This document shows positions 34,925 through 44,024 of a stretch of 64,000 nucleotides of DNA, piece by piece. The notes beneath the pieces were generated by a model. It did not search any database and was not told the origin of the DNA. It saw only the letters and a list, made by a program, of their open reading frames with translations. The stretch spans positions 43,430 to 107,429 of the forward strand of contig JAHJQV010000005.1 of the NCBI GenBank assembly GCA_018819105.1. Direction: 5' to 3'. The position numbers were made by a program, and so were the translations under genes. Source of the DNA: Gammaproteobacteria bacterium (GTDB taxonomy: Bacteria > Pseudomonadota > Gammaproteobacteria > Xanthomonadales > Wenzhouxiangellaceae). Each line of letters begins with the position of its first letter. Positions within the stretch are counted from its first letter, which is position 1.

Positions 34925-37405
34925 GTGACCCATGCCCATCGATTGAGCGCGTATATCTGCCGGTGGCTGCCCACGCTGCTGTTCACATGTCTGTTGCTTT
35001 GCGGGCAGTCAGTGAGCGCGCAGCAAGCGGAGGCTGATGCAGCACGACTGACCGACAGCGATCCCGAAGACAATACCCAGCTGGAATCGATGACGGTCAC
35101 GGCACAGTTTCGCGAACAGACTTCGGTGGAGGTGCCGATTGCGGTCACCGCATATGACCAGCAGTTTCTGGATGACATCGGCGTCAATCAGCTGGACACG
35201 CTGTCCAGTTTTGTTCCCGGGCTGCTGGTGCAGGAACAAAGTGTCAACAATCCTGGCTTCGTCATTCGCGGCATCACCTCCGACAATGGTGCTGCCAACA
35301 TCGAGCCACGCGTCTCGGTATACCAGAATGGCGTCTCCATCGCCCGCTCGCGGGGCTCGTTTGTGGAGCTGTACGACCTGGAACGGGTGGAAATACTCAA
35401 AGGCCCGCAAGGCACCTTGTTTGGTCGCAGCGCCCAGATCGGTGCGGTGCACATCATCAGCGCCCGGCCGGAATACCTGTTGGATAGCCGTGCCAGTGCC
35501 AGCGTGGGCAATTTCAGCCAGCGTCAGGCCGATGCCATGGTCAATGTTCCGCTGGTGCAGGATCAACTCGCTGTGCGGGTGGCGGCAACTTATCGCGAAC
35601 GCGACGGATTCATCGACAATCTGCTGGGCGGTGATCTGAATGGTGTAGACACGATCGCCGTGCGCGGCAGTCTGCGGGCAGATTTCAGTGATACCGCAAG
35701 ACTCGATCTGATCGCCAATTATTCCGATGACTCACCGCCGGGTACCTCGTTCAAGTCCGGTGTGCTGCCAGCCCTGGGCGGTGACACCGATCCGTTCTCG
35801 GCAGCGGCGCTGAACACATTCGGCGGCTTGATCGATGGCCGGCCGCTGGGCGTGGACAGGGAGATTTTCGATATCACGGCGATCCTCAATCTTGAGCTGA
35901 ATCCGCAATGGAGTCTGGTCAGCACCAGCGCCTACCGTGAGTTTGATTCGCTGGAAGTGTTTGATGCCGACGGTTCCGCATTTGACTTGTTCCTCTTTGC
36001 CGAAGATGCCGAATCCGAGCAGTTCAGCTCCGATCTGCGGCTGACTTTCGATGACGGTGATCGCCTGACCGCTTTTGTCGGTGGTGGCGTGTTTGTCGAA
36101 GAAGGCAGTCAGCGAGTACCGCTGGGACTGGATGCCAGCCTGGTGGGTGGCCTGTTCAACTCGCTGGCAGCGCAGGGGCCGGTGGTCAATGGCGAGGCTT
36201 CGCTGTTGGGCAGTGTGCCATTGACACAGGCCTTTTTGACCGGTGATCCTGCCATTGTCAATCAGGCGCTGGCGGCAGCACAAACGCCAGTTGGACTGTT
36301 TCAGCAGGAGCAGTTCACCAACTTCTCCGACAATTTCTCCTGGGACGTGTTTGCCGACATCAGTTATCGCCTGACCGATCGCTGGACGGTATCCGCGGGC
36401 GGACGGTTTACCCGCGATGACAAGGAAACGCTGTTTTCCTCCGGTGTTGAGGTCGACAACCCGTTCGTGCCGGCCTTGCTGGTGCCAGAGATCGATGGCA
36501 TTGTGTCATCGGACGATGATCCGGACATCGGTGACAGTTTTGACGGGTTTTCCTGGCGTTTTGTCAATCAGTTCGCGCTCACCGATCAGCACAACCTTTA
36601 TGCCAGCTATGCCCGTGGCCGCCGCCCGGAGGTGATTCAGGATGTCGCCGGTGAAGTGGATCCGACCCTGGGCGTGCCGGTGAATTTTGTCGTCGTGCCG
36701 GAAGAGACGGTGGACAGCTTCGAGTTGGGCTTCAAAGGTCTGTTTATGGATCAGCGGCTGCAGTTCGATATCGCCGCGTTCTACTATGACTACGAAAATT
36801 TCCAGACCAACATCAACGTGGATGCCGGACCCGGTCAGCCGCCGCTGTTCCAGCTGGTCAATGCCGGTTCGGCCGACACCACTGGCATCGAGACGCAGCT
36901 GATGCTGCAGCTGGGCGGAGGCCTCAGTGCATTTGCCAACTATGCCTACAATCGCAGTCGTTTTGATCAGACCGATGGCGACGGCAATGCCCAGGTGTTC
37001 GCCGGTAACCGCTTCCGGCTGTCACCCGACCACACCGCATCTGCTGGCCTGCGTCTGGAGCGATCCTTTGCCGGCGGCACCTGGTTTATCGCTCCCAACA
37101 TCACCTACCAGTCCAAGGTGTTTTTTGAAGATGAGAATCAGGGCGCATTCCGTGTGTTTGACCCGGCCACCGGCGCCACCGTGTTCAGCGTGCCTGAGAT
37201 CAGTGAAAACGACTATGCGCTGGTCAACATCCGTGGTGGTGTGAGCCTGTGGCGTGGCCGTTTGCTGATCGAGGGTTTTGCCAGCAACCTGTTTGACAAG
37301 GATTATTTGATCGACGCCGGCAACACCGGTGGCAGTTTCGGGATTCCCACTTTCATCGCTGGTGCGCCTCGATTTTATGGTGCAGGCGTCACCTTCGTTT
37401 ATTGA
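34925..37405 (+). CDS. TonB-dependent outer-membrane receptor
   Basis: 826 residues. It starts at GTG 34925, with AGAGGA nine bases upstream and a signal peptide immediately after (LLFTCLLLCGQSVSAQQ). The plug domain has a TonB-box-like ESMTVTA, then FVPGLLVQEQSVNNPGFVIRG, VYQNGVSIARSRG and RVEILKGPQGTLFGRSAQIG. The remaining two thirds form a 22-strand barrel ending in an aromatic residue (GAGVTFVY). It imports a substrate too large for porins. The adjacent phosphatase suggests a phosphorylated compound (inference). The 110 bases upstream contain no clear promoter. Confidence 0.94.
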   Translation: MTHAHRLSAYICRWLPTLLFTCLLLCGQSVSAQQAEADAARLTDSDPEDNTQLESMTVTAQFREQTSVEVPIAVTAYDQQFLDDIGVNQLDTLSSFVPGLLVQEQSVNNPGFVIRGITSDNGAANIEPRVSVYQNGVSIARSRGSFVELYDLERVEILKGPQGTLFGRSAQIGAVHIISARPEYLLDSRASASVGNFSQRQADAMVNVPLVQDQLAVRVAATYRERDGFIDNLLGGDLNGVDTIAVRGSLRADFSDTARLDLIANYSDDSPPGTSFKSGVLPALGGDTDPFSAAALNTFGGLIDGRPLGVDREIFDITAILNLELNPQWSLVSTSAYREFDSLEVFDADGSAFDLFLFAEDAESEQFSSDLRLTFDDGDRLTAFVGGGVFVEEGSQRVPLGLDASLVGGLFNSLAAQGPVVNGEASLLGSVPLTQAFLTGDPAIVNQALAAAQTPVGLFQQEQFTNFSDNFSWDVFADISYRLTDRWTVSAGGRFTRDDKETLFSSGVEVDNPFVPALLVPEIDGIVSSDDDPDIGDSFDGFSWRFVNQFALTDQHNLYASYARGRRPEVIQDVAGEVDPTLGVPVNFVVVPEETVDSFELGFKGLFMDQRLQFDIAAFYYDYENFQTNINVDAGPGQPPLFQLVNAGSADTTGIETQLMLQLGGGLSAFANYAYNRSRFDQTDGDGNAQVFAGNRFRLSPDHTASAGLRLERSFAGGTWFIAPNITYQSKVFFEDENQGAFRVFDPATGATVFSVPEISENDYALVNIRGGVSLWRGRLLIEGFASNLFDKDYLIDAGNTGGSFGIPTFIAGAPRFYGAGVTFVY

Positions 37406-37416
37406 GGACTCAGCGT

Positions 37417-39066
37417 ATGGATCGTCGCGAATTCATCCAGGGTGCCGGCAGCCTGCCGCTGCTGGCAGCAGGTGGAGTCCGTACCGCCAATGCGGACGAT
37501 ATGATTGTCGTTGATGAGGCCGGACAATTGTTCGCCCATGGTGTGGCCAGTGGCGACCCACTGGCGGATGCGGTGATTTTGTGGACGCGCATCAACGTTG
37601 CGCGCGGACATGATGATGTGCCGGTACGCTGGCTGGTGGCCAGCGACGAAGGCCTGCAGCAGGTGGTCGCCAGTGGTGAGACGCGTGCGCTGCACAGCAA
37701 CGATTTTTGTGTCAAGGTTGACGCCACTGGCCTGCAGCCTGGGCACCAGTACCATTATGCCTTTGAAGCCATGGGGCTGCGCTCGCCGGTGGGGCGCACT
37801 CGCACGCTGCCGGTGGGCAAAGTCGAGCATCTGGCCTTTGCTGTGGCATCGTGTTCGAATTTCCCGGCCGGTTACTTCAACGCCTATCGAGACATCGCCC
37901 TTTGCGATGACCTGCAGGCGGTGATACATCTCGGCGATTACATTTATGAACAGGCCCGTGATGGCTATGCCACTGCAGGGTCTGCCGAACTGGGTCGCCA
38001 GTTGCTGCCGACCACGGAGCTGCTGACGCTGGATGATTACCGCCTGCGTCATGCCCAGTACAAGACCGATGCCGATCTGCAGATGCTGCATGCCAGCCAT
38101 GCAATGATCGCCGTGTGGGACGATCATGAAGTGGCCAATGACGCCTGGAAGGATGGCGCGCAGAATCATCAGGACGACGAGGGCGACTGGCGACAGCGCC
38201 GCCGTGCCGCCTGGCGTGCCTATCTGGAGTGGATGCCGGTGCGCAACCATGACCATCCTGACAAGGTGCGCCTGTACCGTCAGTTCCGTTTTGGCGACCT
38301 GGCCACACTGATCATGCTGGACACGCGCTATATCGGTCGTGACCGGCAGATCGACGCCATGGCGCTGGCCGATCAGCCGGAGGCCTTGCAGGCCGCGCTG
38401 ACCGACCCAGCGCGCAGCCTGCTCGGTGCCGAGCAGGAGGAATGGTTTGTTCGCACCCTGCAACAGGCCAGCCAGACACGCTGGCAACTGATCGGCCAGC
38501 AGGTGATGCTGGCACCACTGTTGATTCCGGACCTGTCCGGCGTGCTGGATCAGCAGCGCGCGCGACAGGCGCTGGGTGATGGTGTGGTTGATGCCCTGCT
38601 CAGCAGCGGCGGCGGCAGCATGCCGTTGCTGCTGGATACCTGGGATGGCTATCCGGCAGCACGTCGCAGGTTCCTGCAGGCGCTGCAGCAGCATGCGGTC
38701 AGTCCGGTGGTCCTGACCGGTGACATCCACACCGCCATCGCCGCCGATGTGCAGGCGCAGCCTGATGCCGCGCCAGTGGCGGTGGAGCTGATCACCACCT
38801 CAATCAGCTCACCGGGTTTCGACAATTACCTGCCCACCCAACAGCCGGGACAGCTGGCCGAGCAGTTTCTGGCCCACAACCCTCATCTCAAGCTGTTCGA
38901 GACCAGCCAGCGCGGCTGGCTGCGAATCGATCTGGAAGCCGATGCCTGTGATGCCCAATGGCGCATTGTTGATCGCATCGACCAGCGCGATTATGCAGCC
39001 GGCGTCGTGCAGTCGCTGCGCACCGTGCACAAATCCATCCCCGGTTTCGGTTTGCAGCAAGCCTGA
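37417..39066 (+). CDS. PhoD-type alkaline phosphatase/phosphodiesterase, Tat-exported
   Basis: 549 residues from ATG 37417 with GAGGA nine bases upstream. The N-terminus [20 protein letters not shown] is a twin-arginine signal. The Fn3-like N-domain ([18 protein letters not shown]) is followed by metal-site motifs typical of Pho[32 protein letters not shown] and [10 protein letters not shown]. PhoD enzymes use Fe/Ca to cleave phosphomono- or diesters in the periplasm. It starts 11 bases after the TonB receptor, so the pair is probably one operon. Confidence 0.93.
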   Translation: MDRREFIQGAGSLPLLAAGGVRTANADDMIVVDEAGQLFAHGVASGDPLADAVILWTRINVARGHDDVPVRWLVASDEGLQQVVASGETRALHSNDFCVKVDATGLQPGHQYHYAFEAMGLRSPVGRTRTLPVGKVEHLAFAVASCSNFPAGYFNAYRDIALCDDLQAVIHLGDYIYEQARDGYATAGSAELGRQLLPTTELLTLDDYRLRHAQYKTDADLQMLHASHAMIAVWDDHEVANDAWKDGAQNHQDDEGDWRQRRRAAWRAYLEWMPVRNHDHPDKVRLYRQFRFGDLATLIMLDTRYIGRDRQIDAMALADQPEALQAALTDPARSLLGAEQEEWFVRTLQQASQTRWQLIGQQVMLAPLLIPDLSGVLDQQRARQALGDGVVDALLSSGGGSMPLLLDTWDGYPAARRRFLQALQQHAVSPVVLTGDIHTAIAADVQAQPDAAPVAVELITTSISSPGFDNYLPTQQPGQLAEQFLAHNPHLKLFETSQRGWLRIDLEADACDAQWRIVDRIDQRDYAAGVVQSLRTVHKSIPGFGLQQA

Positions 39067-39142
39067 GCAATCTGAGCACGTCTGTTCAGCTCGGGCAGGC
39101 GGGTCAGGATTGTCAGCTTGACCAGTGGTTCATGTTTGAGGC

Positions 39143-39171
39143 TTGCTCTCGCTGTCGAAGTCCTGTAAAAT
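39143..39171 (+). promoter_or_regulatory. promoter of rplM-rpsI
   Basis: TTGCTC, 17-base spacer, TAAAAT. Transcription would start near 39178, about 35 bases before rplM. Confidence 0.55.
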
Positions 39172-39212
39172 TCTCGCTCTTTAGTCGAGCAATCGTAAAC
39201 CGGATTATCAAC

Positions 39213-39659
39213 ATGAAGACTTTCACTGCCAGCACGCCCAGTACGCGGCCGCAGGATGTCCAGCACGACTGGTACGTCATCGATGCAGAAAACAAGACCC
39301 TGGGTCGTCTGGCCACGGAAGTTGCGCGTCGGCTGCGCGGCAAGCACAAGCCGGAATACACACCGCATGTGGACACCGGTGATTACATCGTCATCGTCAA
39401 TGCCGAGAAAGTGGCGGTCACCGGCAACAAGCTTGCCGACAAGATGTATTACCGCCACACCGGTTACATCGGCAACCTGAAATCGACCAATCTGGCGGAT
39501 CTGCTGGCCAAACATCCCGAGCGCGTGATCGAAATCGCGGTCAAGGGCATGCTGCCAAAAAATCCGCTGGGACGTGCCATGTACCGCAAGCTCAAGGTTT
39601 ATGCCGGTGCCGAGCACCCGCACACCGCGCAGCAGCCGGTGGCACTGGAACTGAACTAA
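39213..39659 (+). CDS. rplM: 50S ribosomal protein L13
   Basis: 148 residues from ATG 39213; a longer frame adds unconserved residues. Large-subunit protein, early assembly. Family landmarks: [37 protein letters not shown] and [18 protein letters not shown]. It precedes rpsI by 21 bases, the universal bacterial pair. Confidence 0.97.
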   Translation: MKTFTASTPSTRPQDVQHDWYVIDAENKTLGRLATEVARRLRGKHKPEYTPHVDTGDYIVIVNAEKVAVTGNKLADKMYYRHTGYIGNLKSTNLADLLAKHPERVIEIAVKGMLPKNPLGRAMYRKLKVYAGAEHPHTAQQPVALELN

Positions 39660-39680
39660 TCGACGGACAAGACAAAACTT

Positions 39681-40073
39681 ATGGCAACTGAACAATATTA
39701 CGGCACCGGTCGACGCAAAAGCTCCAGCGCACGGGTTTATCTGCGCCCAGGTAAAGGCGACATCACCGTCAACAAGCGCACTCTGGATGAGTTTTTTGGT
39801 CGCGACACCGCGCGCATGATTGTGCGCCAGCCGCTGGAATCCACGGAACTGACCGATCGCTTCGACATCACAGTCACTGTGGAAGGCGGCGGTATTTCCG
39901 GTCAGGCCGGCGCCATCCGTCTGGGCATCAGCCGGGCGCTGCTGGAATATGACGAGAACCTGCGCAAGGATCTGCGTCAGCATGGCTATCTGACCCGCGA
40001 TGCGCGTGAAGTCGAGCGCAAGAAGGTTGGCCTGCACAAAGCCCGCCGCGCCACCCAGTACTCGAAGCGCTGA
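39681..40073 (+). CDS. rpsI: 30S ribosomal protein S9
   Basis: 130 residues. [18 protein letters not shown] at the N-terminus and the basic tail [17 protein letters not shown], which reaches the decoding centre. The second gene of rplM-rpsI; tRNA-Gln follows 25 bases after the stop and is probably cut from the same transcript. Confidence 0.98.
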   Translation: MATEQYYGTGRRKSSSARVYLRPGKGDITVNKRTLDEFFGRDTARMIVRQPLESTELTDRFDITVTVEGGGISGQAGAIRLGISRALLEYDENLRKDLRQHGYLTRDAREVERKKVGLHKARRATQYSKR

Positions 40074-40098
40074 GCAAACTTCAGCGGCGACGATCAAC

Positions 40099-40172
40099 TG
40101 GGGGATCGTCTAGTGGTAGGACTACGGACTCTGACTCCGTCAGCGGGGGTTCGAATCCCTCTCCCCCAGCCA
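40099..40172 (+). tRNA. tRNA-Gln (CTG)
   Basis: Cloverleaf with acceptor TGGGGGA/TCCCCCA, anticodon loop with CTG in GGACT-CTG-ACTCC, T-loop GTTCGAATC, and encoded CCA. 74 bases. Confidence 0.96.
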
Positions 40173-40179
40173 ATAAAAC

Positions 40180-40205
40180 AGGCCCGCAAATGCGGGCCTT
40201 TTTTT
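40180..40205 (+). terminator. intrinsic terminator after tRNA-Gln
   Basis: AGGCCCGC, loop AAAT, GCGGGCCT, then seven T. Confidence 0.94.
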
Positions 40206-40457
40206 ATGTCACAACATAGCGATCAGATCTGCTGTCACTGCTCTGATGATGCACGCTATGCGGCGGGGTATGGTAGCCGGCAATGCTTTTGCGCTGCCAG
40301 GTCACGATCAGGCCAGCACCGTCACGCTGCTGCCCGCAAAAAGGCGCATGACTTCTCCCGCCGGGTGATTGCTGCGGACAGGTCATGTGCGTGCTGGCCT
40401 GAGTTCGTTGTTGGGCCAGGCATGATGTGTGAGCCGGTGCAGCTTTTCATGGGCAAC
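40206..40457. other. intergenic region, nothing recognised
   Basis: About 250 bases between the tRNA-Gln terminator and the peptidase terminator. Only short ORFs without ribosome binding sites; no repeat or RNA structure that I can support. Confidence 0.4.
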
Positions 40458-40484
40458 AAAAAAGGCGCCTAGAGAGCGCCTTTT
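40458..40484 (-). terminator. intrinsic terminator of the M13 peptidase gene
   Basis: Minus strand: AAAAGGCGC, seven-base loop, GCGCCTTTT, with a further T-run, 25 bases after the stop. Confidence 0.85.
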
Positions 40485-40508
40485 CTGTCTTGCCGGACGG
40501 CATCTGTG

Positions 40509-42617
40509 TTACCAGATGTTGACCCGCTCATCCGGAGCCAGGTACAGCGCCTGCTCGGGCTGTACGTTGAACGCCTCATACCAGGCATCGACGTTGCGCA
40601 CGATGCCGTTGATGCGGTATTTGGCCGGGCTGTGCGGATCGGTCAGCAACTGCTGGCGCAGGGCATCTTCGCGTGCCTTGGCGCGCCAGACCTGGGCCCA
40701 GGCCATGAAAAAGCGCTGCGCACCGGTGTAACCGTCCAGCACCGGTGGCTCTCCGTTGTCAGCGACAAACTTCTGGTATGCCGACCAGGCCATTTCCACG
40801 CCGCCCAGATCGCCGATGTTTTCGCCCATGGTGAGTTGGCCGTTGATGTGCATGCCCGGCAGTGGTTCATAGCTGTCATATTGGGCACCAAGACGCTCGG
40901 CACGCTCGGCGAAGGCGGCATCGGCGGCCTCGGTCCACCAGTCACGAATCTTGCCGGATTCGTCAAAGCGGCGGCCTTGATCATCGAATCCATGCCCCAT
41001 CTCATGACCGATCACGGCACCGATGGCACCATAATTGACGGCCGGATCGGCCAGCGGATCAAAAAATGGTGGCTGCAGGATGCCGGCCGGGAAAGTCAGC
41101 TGGTTCAGCAGCGGGTTGTAGGAGGCGTTGACGGTCTGCGGCGGATAGCCCCATTCGTCGCGTTCCACCGGCCCATCCAGGCGCTCGACATCCCGCTGCC
41201 ACTGGAATTCGGTGATGGCCTGGTTGTTGCCGACCATGTCGCCGGCCTTGATCTGCAGCTTGCTGTAATCGATCCACTTGCTGGGATAGCCAATGCGTGG
41301 CTCAAACGTGGCCAGTTTTGCCAGCGCGGCTTCGCGGGTGGCGTCGTCCATCCAGTCGTTGGCCATGATGCGCTGTTGCAGCGCCGCGCGCAGATTGACC
41401 ACCAGCGCGTCCATCTGCTGCTTGGCCGCAGGCGGGAAATGCCGCTCGACGTAAATCTGACCAACCGCCTCGCCAAGGTTGCGGTTGACCAGATCGGAGC
41501 CGCGCTTCCAGCGCTCGCGCTGTTCCTCGATGCCGTTCAGGGTTTTGCTGAAGAACACGAAGTGGGCCTGGTCGAAGTCTTCGGAAAGCTGGGTGGCGTG
41601 GTCGCTGATGTAGTGGAATGCGAGGTAGTCTTTCCAGGTATCCAGTCCGGTCGCGGCGATGATGTCACCGCTTGCGGTCATCACATCGGGTTGTGCCACC
41701 ATGATGCTTTTTGCACTGCTCAGGCCCAACTCGGAGAGAATCAGCGACCAGTCAATTTTCGGGGCCAGTTCGGCCAGCTGCGCGGGTGGCATTGGGTTAT
41801 AGATTTTCTGGATGTCGCGGGTCATCTCGCGTGGCCAGTGGGCCTGTGCCAGCTCGGTTTCCAATGCCATGATGGCATCGGCGCGGGTCTCGGCATCGGC
41901 AATGCCGGCCAGCTGCTGCACGCGGATGATGTAGTCGCGGTAGGCGGCGCGGAATTCTACAAAGCGAGGCTCTTCGCTGAGGTAATACTCGCGATCCGGC
42001 ATGCCCAATCCGGCCTGACCTGCATACAAGGTATAGCGTGTGGTGTCGGCCGGATCCGGCAGGATGCCAATGCCGAATGGCGCGCTCAGATGCAGGCTGG
42101 AGAAGGCCTGCATCAATGCCTGCATGCTGTCGATGGCGGCGATGCTCTGCAGGGTATCCTGCAGCGGTTGCGCGCCCTGTCGGTTGAGTTTTTCGACATC
42201 CATCCAGGTGCGGTAATAATCGGCCACTTTCTGTTCGATGCTGCCAGCGGCAGGAGCGCTGCTGCTGAGGTCGTCGATGATGTCGCGCACCTGCTCGGTG
42301 GAGCGTTCGCGCAGACTGGTGAAGATGCCATAACTGGCGCGGTCGGCGGGTATTTCGAACTGCTCATACCAGTTGCCGTTGACATATTCGGCAAAATCAT
42401 CGCCAGCGGCGACGCTGGCATTCATCTGTGCCAGATCAATGCCCCAGTCGCCGAGTTCGGCCGCCGCCGCGCTGGCACTGGTGTCGTCCATGCTGGCGGT
42501 TTCACTGGCGGTGTCTGCAGCAGTGGTTGGCTGCGAGCTTTCGCTGTCGGGTGACTGGGGTTGGCAGGCGCTAAGCGCCAGCAGCAGGGCGGTGGTCAGT
42601 GGTATTAGTGCTTTCAT
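40509..42617 (-). CDS. M13 family zinc metallopeptidase, lipoprotein
   Basis: 702 residues from ATG 42617. Signal peptide with lipobox LSAC (LTTALLLALSACQPQ), so a lipid-anchored envelope protein, processed by the Lgt of this window. After an acidic Ser/Thr/Ala linker comes the neprilysin-like fold: VNASYNPLLNQLTFPAGIL (substrate-binding N-A-x-Y), the zinc site GAVIGHEMGHGFDDQGRRFD near residue 540, the third ligand in MGENIGDLGGVEMAW, and the C-terminal DERVNIW. M13 peptidases (PepO, neprilysin) cut peptides below about 40 residues. Confidence 0.95.
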   Translation of the reverse strand: MKALIPLTTALLLALSACQPQSPDSESSQPTTAADTASETASMDDTSASAAAAELGDWGIDLAQMNASVAAGDDFAEYVNGNWYEQFEIPADRASYGIFTSLRERSTEQVRDIIDDLSSSAPAAGSIEQKVADYYRTWMDVEKLNRQGAQPLQDTLQSIAAIDSMQALMQAFSSLHLSAPFGIGILPDPADTTRYTLYAGQAGLGMPDREYYLSEEPRFVEFRAAYRDYIIRVQQLAGIADAETRADAIMALETELAQAHWPREMTRDIQKIYNPMPPAQLAELAPKIDWSLILSELGLSSAKSIMVAQPDVMTASGDIIAATGLDTWKDYLAFHYISDHATQLSEDFDQAHFVFFSKTLNGIEEQRERWKRGSDLVNRNLGEAVGQIYVERHFPPAAKQQMDALVVNLRAALQQRIMANDWMDDATREAALAKLATFEPRIGYPSKWIDYSKLQIKAGDMVGNNQAITEFQWQRDVERLDGPVERDEWGYPPQTVNASYNPLLNQLTFPAGILQPPFFDPLADPAVNYGAIGAVIGHEMGHGFDDQGRRFDESGKIRDWWTEAADAAFAERAERLGAQYDSYEPLPGMHINGQLTMGENIGDLGGVEMAWSAYQKFVADNGEPPVLDGYTGAQRFFMAWAQVWRAKAREDALRQQLLTDPHSPAKYRINGIVRNVDAWYEAFNVQPEQALYLAPDERVNIW

Positions 42618-42791
42618 GATGGGGTCTCGCAGGATGGTCAATGGGTAGTCGTTACGCAATCCTTCCATGTTAGCGCATCAGCAGGGCCAGCGAATAGGCT
42701 GAAAGGCATATAGAGCGGATACACTGGAAGCACTGCGCCGCAGCAGCGGTGATTCCCGGCATTGAGCAGGATTATGTGGACATGGCCGCAT

Positions 42792-42975
42792 TAGCCCGCA
42801 TTATTCATGAATCTGACTACTACGATGCCTCCAGCCCGCGCATCTGCGGCGTTTTGCTCGGTCACGAATCCTCAACGTACTGTCAAGTACGCCTGCGGCT
42901 CGTTCGGTCGCGAAACACCACAGCTACACGTTCTGGCAGCATCTCGCTACGTCAATTCATGAATAATGCGGGCTA
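42792..42975. mobile_element. 184-bp palindromic repeat element (MITE-like)
   Basis: Perfect 21-base terminal inverted repeats, TAGCCCGC...CATGAAT at 42792-42812 and ATTCATG...GCGGGCTA at 42955-42975. The interior is also imperfectly self-complementary, centred on CGTACT-GTCA-AGTACG at 42876-42891. There is no transposase; an ORF crosses it but is not gene-like. This is the structure of a non-autonomous element or a large palindromic repeat family. I could not establish a target-site duplication, although TA lies at both ends. Confidence 0.72.
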
Positions 42976-42991
42976 GAGGTATGAGAGGTAC

Positions 42992-43019
42992 AAAAAAGCC
43001 ACCTGTTGAAGGTGGCTTT
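42992..43019 (-). terminator. intrinsic terminator of tRNA-Arg
   Basis: Minus strand: AAAGCCACC, seven-base loop, GGTGGCTTT, then T-run. It lies between tRNA-Arg and the palindromic element. Confidence 0.9.
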
Positions 43020-43050
43020 GATGCTTGGACTTGATGCTTGAATCAAAGAA

Positions 43051-43127
43051 TGGCGCGCCCGGAGAGATTCGAACTCCCGACCGCCTGGTTCGTAGCCAGG
43101 TACTCTATCCAGCTGAGCTACGGGCGC
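43051..43127 (-). tRNA. tRNA-Arg (ACG)
   Basis: Minus-strand cloverleaf: acceptor GCGCCCG/CGGGCGC, anticodon loop CTACGAA (ACG, probably edited to ICG), T-loop GTTCGAATC, encoded CCA. 77 bases. Confidence 0.96.
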
Positions 43128-43137
43128 GTAGCCGGAT

Positions 43138-43166
43138 ATTATGGTCGGCTTGCCGGGTGCTGTCAA
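43138..43166 (-). promoter_or_regulatory. tRNA-Arg promoter
   Basis: Minus strand: TTGACA (43161-43166), 17-base spacer, CATAAT (43138-43143), ending 10 bases before the tRNA. Confidence 0.8.
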
Positions 43167-43297
43167 CTGCAATCATTGCGGCGATCGAAGTGGCCGCAGC
43201 ATCTCAATATTCCTGTGCGCGCCAGGCTTGACAGGACAAGCAAGCACGGGCAGGGGCTGGCAAAGCATGGCTGTTGCCGCTGCACTGGAAATACTCA

Positions 43298-43326
43298 TTG
43301 ACCTGAAATGGGGCAAAGGTTAATAT
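43298..43326 (+). promoter_or_regulatory. tRNA-Pro promoter
   Basis: TTGACC (43298-43303), 17-base spacer, TAATAT (43321-43326), 12 bases before the tRNA. Confidence 0.8.
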
Positions 43327-43338
43327 GGTCGGCTACGT

Positions 43339-43415
43339 CGGGGTGTAGCGCAGCCTGGTAGCGCAACTGCTTTGGGAGCAGTGGGTCGGGGGTTCAAATC
43401 CCTCCACCCCGACCA
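43339..43415 (+). tRNA. tRNA-Pro (TGG)
   Basis: Acceptor CGGGGTG/CACCCCG, anticodon TGG in the loop TTTGGGA, T-loop GTTCAAATC, encoded CCA. 77 bases. Confidence 0.96.
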
Positions 43416-43541
43416 TATTTTTTCGACGCTTCTGCACAGTGAGCTGCAGCGGCGTCAATGCAGTAAGCGGCCGGACGCAGACCACGCCGGACGATCTGGT
43501 CATCGGCTGACAGCTTTGCTGATGATTCGCGTGCTGATGCA

Positions 43542-43550
43542 TGGCATACT
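43542..43550 (+). promoter_or_regulatory. weak extended -10 before tRNA-His
   Basis: TGGCATACT lies 14 bases upstream of the tRNA, without a good -35. tRNA-His may instead be read from the tRNA-Pro promoter. Confidence 0.3.
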
Positions 43551-43563
43551 GCAGCGAGACAAT

Positions 43564-43639
43564 GGTGGGCGTAGCTCAGTGGTAGAGCACCGCGTTGTGG
43601 CCGCGGCGGTCGTGGGTTCAATCCCCATCGTCCACCCCA
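43564..43639 (+). tRNA. tRNA-His (GTG)
   Basis: Acceptor GTGGGCG/CGTCCAC with the extra G at position -1 opposite discriminator C, the His identity mark. Anticodon GTG in TTGTGGC. T-loop GTTCAATCC, encoded CCA. 76 bases including G-1. Confidence 0.96.
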
Positions 43640-43868
43640 TTTACATCATCAGGCCTGGGCTTTTAGCCATGCCTGGATTGCCGGTGGCGGATCTGTTGCC
43701 AGTGTTTTGACACTCACGTCAGTCGACAGGCAGCGGTTGGTCATTGACACCACCGCACCCGGGTGTGCACTGGCAAGTGGCATGATCCAGGTCTGGCTAA
43801 CTGGCCTGTCCACCTGATTTGGCGAACGGGCAACCTGAATCATTGATGACAGACTAACCATCGACTAT

Positions 43869-43944
<76 letters not shown>

Positions 43945-44024
43945 TTACCGCAACCCATTGGATACAGCTAACAGATTCGTGGTTCGCCTCGCAACCGGCT
44001 CGCCACATCAGGATTTTCAATCTC

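Noticed and set aside
40506..42554. 682-codon plus-strand ORF opposite the M13 peptidase
   Set aside because: Antisense shadow; the minus-strand frame has lipobox, HEMGH and all M13 landmarks.
42749..42976. 75-codon ORF across the palindromic element
   Set aside because: Follows the repeat, no ribosome binding site, no protein-like composition.
43649..43861. 70-codon minus-strand ORF between tRNA-His and tRNA-Lys
   Set aside because: Protein-like in part, but no ribosome binding site and no recognised family; not enough to call.
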